Assembly (NCBI GenBank): GCA_964617695.1
Contig: CAZTYW010000005.1
Location: 1-57,303, forward strand
Origin: CAZTYW01 sp964617695
GTDB taxonomy: Bacteria; Chloroflexota; Dehalococcoidia; UBA2247; RBG-13-53-26
Direction: 5' to 3'
DNA: 57,303 bases
In this document: piece by piece, positions 43,254 to 52,030 of the stretch
Layout: each line of letters starts with the position of its first letter
How positions within the stretch are numbered: the stretch's first letter is position 1
Translations under genes and position numbers: made by a program
The notes under the pieces: generated by a model
What the model was told of the DNA's origin: nothing
The model's input: the letters and a program-made list of their open reading frames with translations, nothing else
The model's database searches: none

Positions 43254-45155
43254 ATGGCACGAGCTGTCGGAATCGACCTGGGAACAACTTTTAGCTTGAT
43301 AGCTGCAATGCAGGGCGGTGAGCCTGTGATCATTACTACTGCCGAGGGGGAAAGGCAAATGCCCTCGGTTGTTGCCGTCAGCAAGACGGGTGAGCGTCTT
43401 GTTGGATGGCTGGCGAAGCGGCAGGCGATCACGAATCCTGAGAACACCATCTACAGCATCAAGCGTCTCATGGGGCGCAAGTTCAAAGACGCCACGGTGC
43501 AGGAGGACATCAAGCGGCTACCTTACAAGATTACCGAGGCGCCAAACGGGGACTGCCGCGTGGTGATGGGCGACAAAGAGTACAGCCCGCCTGAGATATC
43601 AGCCATGATACTTCAGAAGCTCAAGGCAGATGCGGAAGACTATCTGGGTGAGCCCGTCACCGATGCCGTAGTCACCGTACCTGCTTACTTCAATGACAGC
43701 CAGCGCCAGGCCACTAAGGATGCCGGCGCCATCGCCGGGCTGAACGTACTGCGCATCATCAACGAGCCAACGGCTTCTTCGCTGGCCTACGGGCTCGACA
43801 AGAAGGATGAGGCCACCGTCGCCGTGTACGACCTCGGTGGTGGCACCTTCGACATTTCTCTTCTCGAGATGGGCGAAGGCACCTTTCAGGTCAAGTCAAC
43901 CAGTGGCGATACTCATCTGGGTGGAGATGACATTGATCAGCGCATCATGGACTGGGTGTGCGATGAGTTCAAGAAGGAGAGCGGCATTGACCTGAAGCAG
44001 GACAGGATGGCCCTGCAGCGGGTGAAGGATGCTGCAGAGAAAACCAAGCGAGAGCTGTCGACCATGCAGCAGACCGAGATAAACCTCCCGTATATCACCG
44101 CCGACGCTTCCGGGCCCAAACATCTCAACATGACACTGACGCGGTCCAAGCTGGAGCAGTTGGTCATGGAGATAGTCGAGAAGAGCATCGGCCCCTGCCG
44201 CCAGGCGTTATCGGATGCCGGGTTGAAGCCGGCGCAGATAAACGAGGTGATCCTGGTGGGCGGTCAGACCAGGATGCCGTTGGTCCAGGACAAGATAGCC
44301 CAGTTCTTTGGCAAGGAGCTGCGCAAGGGGATCAACCCTGACGAAGCTGTGGCCCTGGGGGCAGCCATTCAGGCTGGCGTGCTCAAAGGGGACGTGAGGG
44401 AGGTATTGCTTCTTGATGTCACCCCTCTCACCCTGGGCATTGAGACCCTCGGCGCCGTGGCCACCACGCTCATTCCGCGCAACACCACTATTCCCACCAG
44501 CAAGAGTCAGGTGTTTTCCACTGCGGCTGATAACCAGCCCAGCGTGGAAATCCATGTGCTCCAGGGGGAGCGGCCCATGGCTGGTGACAACAAGACCCTG
44601 GGGCGTTTCATGCTTGACGGCATTCTCCCGGCGCCGCGCGGCCTGCCCCAGATAGAGGTCACATTCGACATCGATGCCAACGGCATCCTCAACGTGAGTG
44701 CCCGGGACAAGGGCACCGGCAGGGAGCAGAAGATAACCATCACCGCCTCGAGTGGCCTGAGCCAGGAGGAGGTTGAGCGTATGAAGCGGGAGGCGGAGGA
44801 GCATGCGGCTGAGGACGCCAGGAAGAAGGAAGACATCGAGACCCGCAATACTGCCGATACGCTGGTCTACACTGCCGAGAAAGTCATACGGGAGCAGGGA
44901 GATAAGGTGCCCGCTGACTTGAAGCAGCAGGCTGAGGGAAAGATCGCCGCTGTCCGGTCGGCGCTGCAGGGGCAGGATACCGAGTACCTGCGCCGCACGG
45001 TTGAGGAGCTTTCCCAGGTTATGCAGCAGATGGGCGCTGCGGTGTACCAGCAGGCAGGGCCACCGCCCGGTGCAGAGGGACAGCCCGGAGGGGAAGGACA
45101 GCCTGGCGGCGAAGGCGGCGAGGGTACGGTAGAAGGCGAGTTTCGGGAAGTGTAG
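43254..45155 (+). CDS. dnaK: Chaperone protein DnaK (Hsp70)
   Basis: 633 residues. ATPase domain signatures: AVGIDLGTTFSLIA, VYDLGGGTFDISL, VILVGGQTRMPLVQ. The substrate domain starts near LLLDVTPLTLGIET. The helical lid is followed by a glycine/glutamate-rich tail ending in GTVEGEFREV. It refolds proteins with DnaJ and GrpE; no dnaJ follows in this window. The start is ATG 43254, with GGAGAAGAG upstream. It is followed by a strong terminator. Confidence 0.97.
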   Translation: MARAVGIDLGTTFSLIAAMQGGEPVIITTAEGERQMPSVVAVSKTGERLVGWLAKRQAITNPENTIYSIKRLMGRKFKDATVQEDIKRLPYKITEAPNGDCRVVMGDKEYSPPEISAMILQKLKADAEDYLGEPVTDAVVTVPAYFNDSQRQATKDAGAIAGLNVLRIINEPTASSLAYGLDKKDEATVAVYDLGGGTFDISLLEMGEGTFQVKSTSGDTHLGGDDIDQRIMDWVCDEFKKESGIDLKQDRMALQRVKDAAEKTKRELSTMQQTEINLPYITADASGPKHLNMTLTRSKLEQLVMEIVEKSIGPCRQALSDAGLKPAQINEVILVGGQTRMPLVQDKIAQFFGKELRKGINPDEAVALGAAIQAGVLKGDVREVLLLDVTPLTLGIETLGAVATTLIPRNTTIPTSKSQVFSTAADNQPSVEIHVLQGERPMAGDNKTLGRFMLDGILPAPRGLPQIEVTFDIDANGILNVSARDKGTGREQKITITASSGLSQEEVERMKREAEEHAAEDARKKEDIETRNTADTLVYTAEKVIREQGDKVPADLKQQAEGKIAAVRSALQGQDTEYLRRTVEELSQVMQQMGAAVYQQAGPPPGAEGQPGGEGQPGGEGGEGTVEGEFREV

Positions 45156-45206
45156 CACCTGTACATCCCTGGTGCTTTGGCAGCGCTAACGTTTGCGTGA
45201 TGTCTT

Positions 45207-45236
45207 GCGGTCGCCATCGGCGACCGCCTTTTGTTC
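45207..45236 (+). terminator. Rho-independent terminator of the chaperone operon
   Basis: GCGGTCGCC (45207-45215), loop ATC, perfect complement (45219-45227), then CTTTTGTT. A smaller hairpin (AGCACC/GGTGCT, 45154-45176) precedes it. Confidence 0.85.
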
Positions 45237-45336
45237 CCCCGAACACCAGGTGTTGCCGATGCCTGGCCTTTCCCACACGCCATTGCGAGGAGGATGCGCC
45301 CGGGATTGGTGAGAACGGTGACTTTAACTGGCTTCA

Positions 45337-45477
45337 CGTCGTTGCGAGGAGGTCGCCGCAGGCGGCCGACGTGGCAATCTCGGGGTGGGGGTGGGTTGCC
45401 GCTTGAGGGCGCTGGTGATCTGCTGTCCCGTGGATTCCTCCCCGCCCAGAGATTGCTACGCTCCGCTGGCAATGACG
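45337..45477. repeat. MITE-like element
   Basis: Left end CGTCGTTGCGAGGAG (from 45337) and right end CTCCGCTGGCAATGACG (to 45477) are imperfect inverted repeats, with inner pairs GCAATCTC (45374-45381) and GAGATTGC (45449-45456). ~140 bp, with no transposase. A partial copy of the left end (CATTGCGAGGAGG) lies at 45281. It is unrelated in sequence to the element at 17139. Confidence 0.7.
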
Positions 45478-45498
45478 TTATTGCGCAGGTTGCAGGGC

Positions 45499-45528
45499 TT
45501 GCCTTGCACTACCTGCTGGTGAGATAAT
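45499..45528 (+). promoter_or_regulatory. Candidate tRNA promoter
   Basis: TTGCCT (45499-45504), 18 bases and GATAAT (45523-45528), ~42 bases upstream of the tRNA. Confidence 0.45.
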
Positions 45529-45569
45529 AAACGCCTGGTGCCGCTGCGATTGGTGCAGTCCTCCCACAT

Positions 45570-45643
45570 CGGGGTGTAGCGCAGCCTGGTAGCGCACCTG
45601 AATGGGGTTCAGGTGGTCGGAGGTTCAAATCCTCTCACCCCGA
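45570..45643 (+). tRNA. tRNA-Pro (anticodon GGG)
   Basis: 74 bases folding into a full cloverleaf. Acceptor stem CGGGGTG (45570-45576) pairs with CACCCCG (45636-45642). The anticodon stem CCTGA/TCAGG encloses the loop ATGGGGT, hence anticodon GGG (reads CCC/CCU). The T arm is GGAGGTTCAAATCCTC. Discriminator A at 45643. The 3' CCA is not encoded. Confidence 0.95.
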
Positions 45644-45843
45644 CGTTCAATTTACACTTCATTGCAGACATTTTGCCAACATTTCCGAATGATTGGTTTT
45701 CGCTCGTATTGATGCGGCCAGCCACGCCACCAGACGCCTGACAATTCTCGCATTAGGTCGTGCCATTTTTCGGGAGGCTGATTGAAAAGGCCATCTAATA
45801 GAACGGGCTAAACGTCTAATATATCTGAGGGAGGTGTGGAAGA
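45644..45843. other. AT-richer spacer between tRNA-Pro and the accessory block
   Basis: 200 bases without a recognised gene. It is visibly lower in GC than the chaperone operon. The minus-strand frame reads protein-like (tryptophan- and arginine-rich) near 45660-45780, which may be the end of a decayed mobile gene. Confidence 0.4.
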
Positions 45844-47205
45844 ATGACTAGGGTGGAAGTATTGATAATCGGGGCAGGCACAGCGGGCGAGTATGCCGCC
45901 GGCACAGCTAAACAGTTTGTTGACTCTGTAGGCATGATCGAAAAAGGCCCCGTTGGTGGTGAGTGCATCTTCCATGCCTGTATTCCCACCAAGGCACTGG
46001 TCCATGCAGCACGGACATACAAGAAGATGAGAGGTGCCGGCTTTTTCGGGCTACCCACGATCCAAGAAGAGGCAAATTATGCGGATGTGAAAGCCTTCAA
46101 GGACAAAATCGTCAGCGGGATAGGCACGGGCAGAGACCAGAGATGGATCGACCGGGGCATAAAGTTGTTCCGAGGTAGTGCGTATTTTCGGTCTCCAAAT
46201 GAGGTGGCGGTTGCTGATGAAGTTATTCAGGCAGACAAAATCATAGTTGCGACTGGATCTGTGCCAGCGGTACCACCGATACCCGGACTACGGGAGGCAG
46301 GATACATCACCAATATCGAAGCTCTGGATCTAGAAAGTGCACCCGAAAGGCTAGCTATAATCGGAGGCGGACCGATAGGGGTTGAGTTTGCCAACATATT
46401 CGCCGCATTTGGTTCAGAAGTTCATATCTACGAGGCTCTGGATCGAATTCTCGCTGGGGAAGATGAGGAGGTATCACAGGTTGTGGCACAGCTATTTGCC
46501 AAACAGGGCATCTCAGTCTCAACTTCTGTTTTGGTCAGCGAGGTGCGCGCCACAGGTGCCGGCAGATTGGTGATCGCCAAGAGTGCGGATGGTGAAGAGA
46601 GAAGGGAGGAGTATGATCAAATACTCGTGGCTACGGGGAGAAGGCCAGGTCTAGATGATCTCAAACTTGCGGCTGCCGGAATAGAATACACGAGAAAGGG
46701 GATCAGTGTTGACGCCGCCCTACGAACCAACCTGCCACACATATGGGCGGCTGGAGACGTGACAGGAGGATTCCTGTTCACGTATGTCGCCGGTGAGCAA
46801 GGCAAAACCGCTGTGGCAAACGCTGTTGGCGGCAAGCGGACAGAATTGAACTACGAGGTGCTTCCTCGGGCTACATTCTGCGATCCGGAGGTGGCCAGTG
46901 TCGGTCTGACTGAGAAACAGGCGCAGGCCCATGGCTACCAGGTCAAAATTGGCAAGTTCGAGTATGCCAACCTCACGCGGCCTGTTGAGGCGGATGAAAC
47001 GGATGGATTTATCAAGATCGTGGCTGATTCGAGTTCAGGACGAATCTTGGGAGGTCATATAGTGGGGGCTGAGGCGTCAAGTCTGATTCATGAGGTTGCT
47101 GTCGCTATGGCAGGCAAAGTGGCGGCGTCTGACGTAGGAAACATGCTTCATTCGTACCCCACGCTCTCCGAAGGGGTGCGCTACGCTTGTCAGGCTATTG
47201 CATAA
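45844..47205 (+). CDS. FAD-dependent disulfide oxidoreductase (E3/mercuric reductase-like), copy 1
   Basis: 453 residues, class I pyridine nucleotide-disulfide oxidoreductase. N-terminal FAD motif GAGTAGEYAA. Redox-active pair C41/C46 in GGECIFHACIPTK. NAD-binding GGGPIGVEFA, and the FAD-contact LPHIWAAGDVTGG. The C-terminus reads SYPTLSE: the histidine of the usual HPTLSE is a tyrosine, so the canonical E3 acid/base His is missing, as in MerA-like enzymes. No HMA domain. Electrons from NAD(P)H to an unknown acceptor. The start is ATG 45844 behind GGGAGGTG. Confidence 0.85.
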   Translation: MTRVEVLIIGAGTAGEYAAGTAKQFVDSVGMIEKGPVGGECIFHACIPTKALVHAARTYKKMRGAGFFGLPTIQEEANYADVKAFKDKIVSGIGTGRDQRWIDRGIKLFRGSAYFRSPNEVAVADEVIQADKIIVATGSVPAVPPIPGLREAGYITNIEALDLESAPERLAIIGGGPIGVEFANIFAAFGSEVHIYEALDRILAGEDEEVSQVVAQLFAKQGISVSTSVLVSEVRATGAGRLVIAKSADGEERREEYDQILVATGRRPGLDDLKLAAAGIEYTRKGISVDAALRTNLPHIWAAGDVTGGFLFTYVAGEQGKTAVANAVGGKRTELNYEVLPRATFCDPEVASVGLTEKQAQAHGYQVKIGKFEYANLTRPVEADETDGFIKIVADSSSGRILGGHIVGAEASSLIHEVAVAMAGKVAASDVGNMLHSYPTLSEGVRYACQAIA

Positions 47206-47413
47206 GCTAATTGGCTTCAGCCTTGGCCATGCTTGGAAGCCTATATCGTGCATGGCACAAATGAGGCAGCTGCCCCAGTTGGCTACGGAGCGTTGTCTCC
47301 CCTAGCATGGTGTCGCCAAACCCTGCAAGAACTCGAGAAGTGAGAAATCATCAATAGAACGCATGGAGTAGTGCAAACAGGACATTCAACAGGCGTGGCT
47401 CAAGAACGACGTC

Positions 47414-48175
47414 ATGATAAGAGCGTTTCTCTTTGACCTAGACGGTACACTCGTGCAGACGGAGAAGCTGAAGGCTTCATCCTATGCAATTGCCGTCCAG
47501 CGCCTTCTCCGACTCTCGGAGCCTGACGTGAGAGCCATCGAAGCCTATCGGGAAATAGTAGGAGCTTCCAGAGACGTCGCTTCCCGCCATATCATGGAAA
47601 GACTGAAACTGGAGAGTGACCTGCGCCCGCTGATGGAACAGCATCAGGTCTCGGAGCCGTGGGAAGTGCTGACGGCTATGAGGATGGCCATCTACGCAGA
47701 GATGGTGGCTGCCCCGAAGGTTATTCAGGACCACAAGTGGCCCTACACTGTTGATTTGCTCCAGGTCGTCAAGGAGAAGAATTGCCTGACCGCTCTGGTA
47801 ACCATGTCACGAAAAAGAGAGGCGCTGCACGTCCTGGATTCGCTTGGCATCGAAAATTTGCTGGACGTGATAGTCACCGCTGAGGATATCAAACAAGCGA
47901 AGCCCGACCCTGAGCCGTATCTTGTGGCTGCTGCAAAGCTCGGGGTGCTACCTGAAGATTGCCTGGTTCTGGAAGATTCGGTCAACGGAGTCCGGGCAGC
48001 GAAAGCGGCTGGCATGAATGTGGTGGCCATTGCCACTCCTTTCACCAATGCTGGTCTCCATACGGAGGACGTGATAGAGGATGCCTGGATTGTCCACGAA
48101 CCCGAAATGCTGGCTGCAACGGTGAGGCACCGAATTGAGGAACATGAGGGACATCGCTCTGGTGACACCCTGTAG
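47414..48175 (+). CDS. HAD-family hydrolase (beta-phosphoglucomutase-like)
   Basis: 253 residues. Motif I FLFDLDGTLVQTEKLK (two Asp), motif II near TALVTMSRKREAL, lysine motif in QAKPDPEPYLVAA, and motif IV VLEDSVNGVRAAKAAGM. The cap is of the helical C1 type. This pattern suggests a sugar-phosphate phosphatase or mutase. No strong ribosome-binding site precedes ATG 47414. It sits between the two disulfide oxidoreductases without obvious coupling. Confidence 0.88.
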   Translation: MIRAFLFDLDGTLVQTEKLKASSYAIAVQRLLRLSEPDVRAIEAYREIVGASRDVASRHIMERLKLESDLRPLMEQHQVSEPWEVLTAMRMAIYAEMVAAPKVIQDHKWPYTVDLLQVVKEKNCLTALVTMSRKREALHVLDSLGIENLLDVIVTAEDIKQAKPDPEPYLVAAAKLGVLPEDCLVLEDSVNGVRAAKAAGMNVVAIATPFTNAGLHTEDVIEDAWIVHEPEMLAATVRHRIEEHEGHRSGDTL

Positions 48176-48399
48176 AGCTTCGGTCTGTCATTAGTCGGGG
48201 TATGGGGCTGGGTTAGCGCCGTTGATTCTCTGTTTCCGTATCAGTCTGAAACGTGGGGCGAAAGAGGTGGTGAGTGATAGAAAATGACATGACGTGAACG
48301 GGTCCACCAAGGCTGCCAAATGCTGAGGACTGCAGTTCGGCTGTCATCGTCAAGTCATCTCGAAAGGAGTTATGTTCGTGGAGTGAACGGAGGAAAAAG

Positions 48400-49815
48400 A
48401 TGGTCGAGACCTACGACCTGGCTATTATTGGTGGCGGCTCGGCTGGGCTGACCGCCGGTGCGTTTGCTGTTCAACTCGGCGCACGTGTTGTCCTGTTGGA
48501 GAAGCATCGCCTGGGCGGCGACTGCACCTGGACTGGCTGTGTGCCAAGCAAAGCGCTGCTCAAAGTGGCCAGAGTAGCCCATCAGACGCGCACCGCGGAC
48601 CGCTACGGCATGAGTCCCAACGAGCCAAAGGTAGACCTGAAATCCGTGATGGGCCACGTCAAATCAGTCATAAGCGAGGTGTACCAGCAAGAATCGCCCG
48701 AAGTGCTGCGTGCTGAAGGGATAAACGTCATCCTCGACACCGCCCGCTTCCTTGATGCCCACACTCTGGCTGTTGGCGATGCCACGCTGAAGGCTGACAA
48801 GGTATTGCTGGCTACCGGCGCGCATCCTTTCATACCCCCCATTGAGGGTCTGGACAGAGTGGACTATTTGACCTATGAGACTATATGGGATCTGGAAGCT
48901 CTGCCCCAACACCTGCTGGTGCTTGGCGCGGGACCGATCGGCTGTGAAATGGCTCAGGCATTCAGCCGGCTCGGTTCACAGGTTACGCTGATAGAAGGCG
49001 AAGAAAGGGTTCTGCCTCGCGAGGAGCCAGAAGCGGCCTTCGTACTAGCTGCAGTTCTTGGTGCCGAAGGCATGGACTTGCGGCTGAGTGCCAAGGCTGA
49101 ACGGGTATGGCAGGATTCAGCCGGAATTCACCTGGTGGCCGGTGGCGACGAGCTGTTGGGCGACTCGCTACTGGTTGCCATTGGCCGCCGCGCTACCGTA
49201 GATAACCTTGGCCTGGAGAAGGCTGGAGTGGCATACGATGCCAAGGGAATCAAGGTGGACCCGCATCTGCGCACCAGCCAGAAGCACATCTATGCCGCCG
49301 GCGACTGCACTGGTGGCTACCAGTTCACCCACTATGCCGGCTGGCAGGGTTTCATGGCCGTGCGCAATGCCCTTCTCCCCGGAGCTTCCAAGGGGGTCAC
49401 CGACCATGTGCCCTGGACGACCTTCACCGACCCAGAAGTAGCTCACGTTGGACTGACCGAGGCGGAAGCCCGAGAGCGGTTTGGCGACTCTGCAACCACA
49501 TGTGACTGGTCCATGAAGCGGGTGGATCGTGCTCAGGCTGAAGGAGATACAGCCGGGTTTGTCAAACTGATTCACAAGACAGACGGAACATTCTTGGGTG
49601 CCACCATCGTTGCCGGCCAGGCCGGAGAGATGGTTCAAGAGTGGGTCTTGGCTTTGGAGCACAGCCTGAAGGTGGGCGACCTCGCCGGCGTCATTCATGT
49701 CTACCCAACCTACTCCACCGCCAGCATGCAGGCTGCTGCTGCCATCCGTGTGAATCAATGGTTGACCAGTAAATCCGGTCGGGCTGTTCGAGGCCTGGCT
49801 TCTCTGATGAGATGA
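48400..49815 (+). CDS. FAD-dependent disulfide oxidoreductase (mercuric reductase-like), copy 2
   Basis: 471 residues. FAD motif GGGSAGLTAG, redox pair C42/C47 in GGDCTWTGCVPSK (GGDCTWxGCVPSK is the MerA-like/SidA-like variant), NAD motif GAGPIGCEMA, FAD contact HIYAAGDCTGG. The C-terminus ends without the E3 dyad: the segment reads HVYPTYST where E3 enzymes have HPTLSE. No N-terminal HMA domain and no terminal CysCys as in true MerA. It starts 12 bases before the radical SAM gene. ATG 48400 is behind GGAGG. Role inferred: NAD(P)H-dependent reductase supplying electrons to, or acting with, the radical SAM operon. Confidence 0.85.
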   Translation: MVETYDLAIIGGGSAGLTAGAFAVQLGARVVLLEKHRLGGDCTWTGCVPSKALLKVARVAHQTRTADRYGMSPNEPKVDLKSVMGHVKSVISEVYQQESPEVLRAEGINVILDTARFLDAHTLAVGDATLKADKVLLATGAHPFIPPIEGLDRVDYLTYETIWDLEALPQHLLVLGAGPIGCEMAQAFSRLGSQVTLIEGEERVLPREEPEAAFVLAAVLGAEGMDLRLSAKAERVWQDSAGIHLVAGGDELLGDSLLVAIGRRATVDNLGLEKAGVAYDAKGIKVDPHLRTSQKHIYAAGDCTGGYQFTHYAGWQGFMAVRNALLPGASKGVTDHVPWTTFTDPEVAHVGLTEAEARERFGDSATTCDWSMKRVDRAQAEGDTAGFVKLIHKTDGTFLGATIVAGQAGEMVQEWVLALEHSLKVGDLAGVIHVYPTYSTASMQAAAAIRVNQWLTSKSGRAVRGLASLMR

Positions 49816-49827
49816 AAGGAGAAGATA

Positions 49828-51252
49828 TTGGCGACCTACAGCAGACAGGCAGTTCGGAACCACGTCTTCTATGAGGTCACGCGCAGTCTGTGTCCCGAAT
49901 GTCGACAGGTGATAGATGCCCAGGTGCTCATTCGCGATGGTGCTGTCTATCTGCGCAAGTATTGTCAGAACCATGGCTGGCATGAAGCCCTGTTGTCCTC
50001 TGATGCGGAATGGTACCTGAGCTCGCTCAAGTATAACAAGCCGGGGGCCATCCCCTACGACTTTGCCACGTCGGTCAGAGAGGGCTGTCCCTTCGACTGT
50101 GGCCTATGCCCTGAGCATCAGCAGCACACGTGCATCGGTATTGTTGAGATCACCGGACGATGCAATCTGCGTTGCCCTACCTGTTTTGCAGATGCTGGTG
50201 AAGGTCCCGACGTCAGCCTGCCCCAAGTCCAAAGGATGCTCGCCAGGCTGAGTGAAACAGAGGGCCGTCCGGAAGTCGTGCAGATCAGTGGCGGCGAACC
50301 GACCATTCACCCGCAGTTGCTGGATATCCTGGGTGCTGCCAAGGCGGGAGGCTTTTCCCTGGTGTTGCTCAACACCAACGGGCTACGGCTGGCTGAAGAG
50401 CCCGACTTTGTCCGCCAACTGGCCAGCTACCGGCTAGCTGCATACCTCCAGTTCGATGGGGTCACGGCTCAAACCTACAAGACGCTCCGCGGCCGCGACC
50501 TGCGTGCCATCAAACAGCAGGCACTCGACCGCCTGGCCGAGGCCGGGCTTTATGCCATACTGGTTGCCACCATAGTCAAAGGTGTGAATGACGGCGAGAT
50601 CGGCGACATTCTGCGCTACGGATTAGAACACCCAGTTGTGCTCGGCGTGAACTACCAGCCTGTCACCTATGCTGGCCGCTGTCTGGGTCATCATGACCCG
50701 CTCCACCGCGTCACAGTACCCGACGTGCTTCATGCCCTGGAAGTGCAAACAGAGGGTCTATTCCAGGTCAGCGACTTCCGGCCGCTGCCGTGTCCCCACC
50801 CCAGTTGTTCGGCCTGCACCGTCGCTTTTCTGGATGGGCAACAGGTGATTCCCATCCCACGCGTCATAAATGTGGATGACTATCTGGATTTTCTCACTAA
50901 CAGCGCTGGGCCGGAGGTGTTTGCTGAACTTGCTACATCGCTGGAAGAGCTGTGGAGCATGGCAGCGGTAATGGGCAGCAGCAAAACTATGGATGCCCTG
51001 AACTGCGTCGCCTGCGGCATGGACATGGCGCTTCCCTCCAATCTCAGCCTGTCGCCCGAGAATTTCTTTATCATCCAGGTTCATGGCTTCATGGATGAGC
51101 ATACCTTCGACCTCAAGCGACTGATGAAGTGCTGCGTACACGAGTTCCTACCGGATGGCCGGGCGGTGCCGTTCTGCGCCTATAACAACCTGGGCTACCG
51201 GGAGCGCATGAAGCAAGGGCAGGGGCCGAAAGTTGAACAACAGGACAGATGA
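49828..51252 (+). CDS. Tes/MJ0619-like radical SAM protein
   Basis: 474 residues. Radical SAM CxxxCxxC at C112, C116, C119 (GRCNLRCPTCF), GGEP at 155-158. Extra cysteines: C22/C25 with C46 (rubredoxin-like), C87/C91/C94/C102 (CPFDCGLCPEHQQHTC), C322/C327/C330, C393/C396, C435/C436 and C450. The end KCCVHEFLPDGRAVPFCAYNN and GYRE is the signature of the archaeal tetraether-synthase (MJ0619/Tes) family and of its bacterial relatives; one bacterial branch is, from memory, called TrsS and is often a selenoprotein. No in-frame TGA here. Activity is unknown: C-C bond or methyl-type chemistry on lipid or another substrate. TTG start behind AGGAGA. It overlaps the methyltransferase. Confidence 0.85.
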   Translation: MATYSRQAVRNHVFYEVTRSLCPECRQVIDAQVLIRDGAVYLRKYCQNHGWHEALLSSDAEWYLSSLKYNKPGAIPYDFATSVREGCPFDCGLCPEHQQHTCIGIVEITGRCNLRCPTCFADAGEGPDVSLPQVQRMLARLSETEGRPEVVQISGGEPTIHPQLLDILGAAKAGGFSLVLLNTNGLRLAEEPDFVRQLASYRLAAYLQFDGVTAQTYKTLRGRDLRAIKQQALDRLAEAGLYAILVATIVKGVNDGEIGDILRYGLEHPVVLGVNYQPVTYAGRCLGHHDPLHRVTVPDVLHALEVQTEGLFQVSDFRPLPCPHPSCSACTVAFLDGQQVIPIPRVINVDDYLDFLTNSAGPEVFAELATSLEELWSMAAVMGSSKTMDALNCVACGMDMALPSNLSLSPENFFIIQVHGFMDEHTFDLKRLMKCCVHEFLPDGRAVPFCAYNNLGYRERMKQGQGPKVEQQDR

Positions 51253-52030
51253 TCAGCAGATCAACGTCTGCTGCGCCACTTTCTACGAGAGCGACGTCGT
51301 CCGGATACTGCTTGGCGACGTGCTGCACCCCGGTGGCCTGGCGCTGACTCATCGTTTGGGGGAGGTGGTGGGACTGAGTGAGAAGGATCGCGTACTCGAT
51401 GTCGCCTGTGGTCGTGGTGCATCAGCCGTCTACCTCGCACGATCATTTGGCTGCCACGTCACCGGAGTGGATTATGGCCCGCAGAACGTTGCCGCAGCTG
51501 AAGCACACGGGCGCGACCAGCGTATGGCCCAGCTGACCTCTTTCCGACTCGGTGATGCTGAAGGGCTGCCCTTCGACGATGGCACTTTCGACGTGCTGAT
51601 TTCCGAGTGCAGCTTCTGTACTTTCCCAAACAAGAGGATGGCTGCCGCGGAGATGGCACGGGTGCTTTCCACGCGCGGGCGGCTTGGCCTGACCGACATG
51701 ACCGTCAACGGGCCACTGCCTGATGACATCCAGTCTCTTCTGGCCTGGGTTGCCTGTGTGGCTGGAGCTGGAACCCCTTCTGATTACCAGTCGGTGCTTG
51801 AGGGCGCCGGATTTGATGGTGTAGTCGTGGAGGATCACAGGGCCGCTTTGTTGGATATGGTGAATCGAGTGCGCCGCAAGCTGTTGGCTGTAGAGCTGGC
51901 CGCCGGCCTAGGCAAGCTCGACCTGGGGGATATTGACCTCAGCGTGGCCAAGAGCCTAGCACGCCGCGCCCTTGAGCTGATCGAGGGGCGGGTGGCGGGC
52001 TATACACTCATCGCAGCGAAAAAAGTGTGA
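51233..52030 (+). CDS. Class I SAM-dependent methyltransferase (ArsM/TrsM-like)
   Basis: 265 residues. SAM motif VLDVACGRG (54-62), motif II GVDYGPQNV and ECSFCTFPNKRMAAAEMARVL. The N-terminus NVCCATFYESDVVRILLGD with the HPGG after it and a CC pair is found in a methyltransferase group that I recall as travelling with the Tes-like radical SAM gene (TrsM type); confidence in that name is low. It overlaps the radical SAM gene by 20 bases and starts at TTG 51233 with AGGGG upstream. Reaction unknown; a methylation coupled to the radical SAM product is likely. Confidence 0.82.
   Translation: MNNRTDDQQINVCCATFYESDVVRILLGDVLHPGGLALTHRLGEVVGLSEKDRVLDVACGRGASAVYLARSFGCHVTGVDYGPQNVAAAEAHGRDQRMAQLTSFRLGDAEGLPFDDGTFDVLISECSFCTFPNKRMAAAEMARVLSTRGRLGLTDMTVNGPLPDDIQSLLAWVACVAGAGTPSDYQSVLEGAGFDGVVVEDHRAALLDMVNRVRRKLLAVELAAGLGKLDLGDIDLSVAKSLARRALELIEGRVAGYTLIAAKKV

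Noticed and set aside
44208..45158. Long open frame (316 aa) on the minus strand over dnaK
   Set aside because: Antisense shadow of a highly conserved gene; no family motif and no ribosome-binding site.
49828..51252. Selenocysteine in the Tes-like radical SAM protein
   Set aside because: The relevant positions are encoded as cysteines (CysCys near residue 435) and there is no in-frame TGA, so this is a Cys form.
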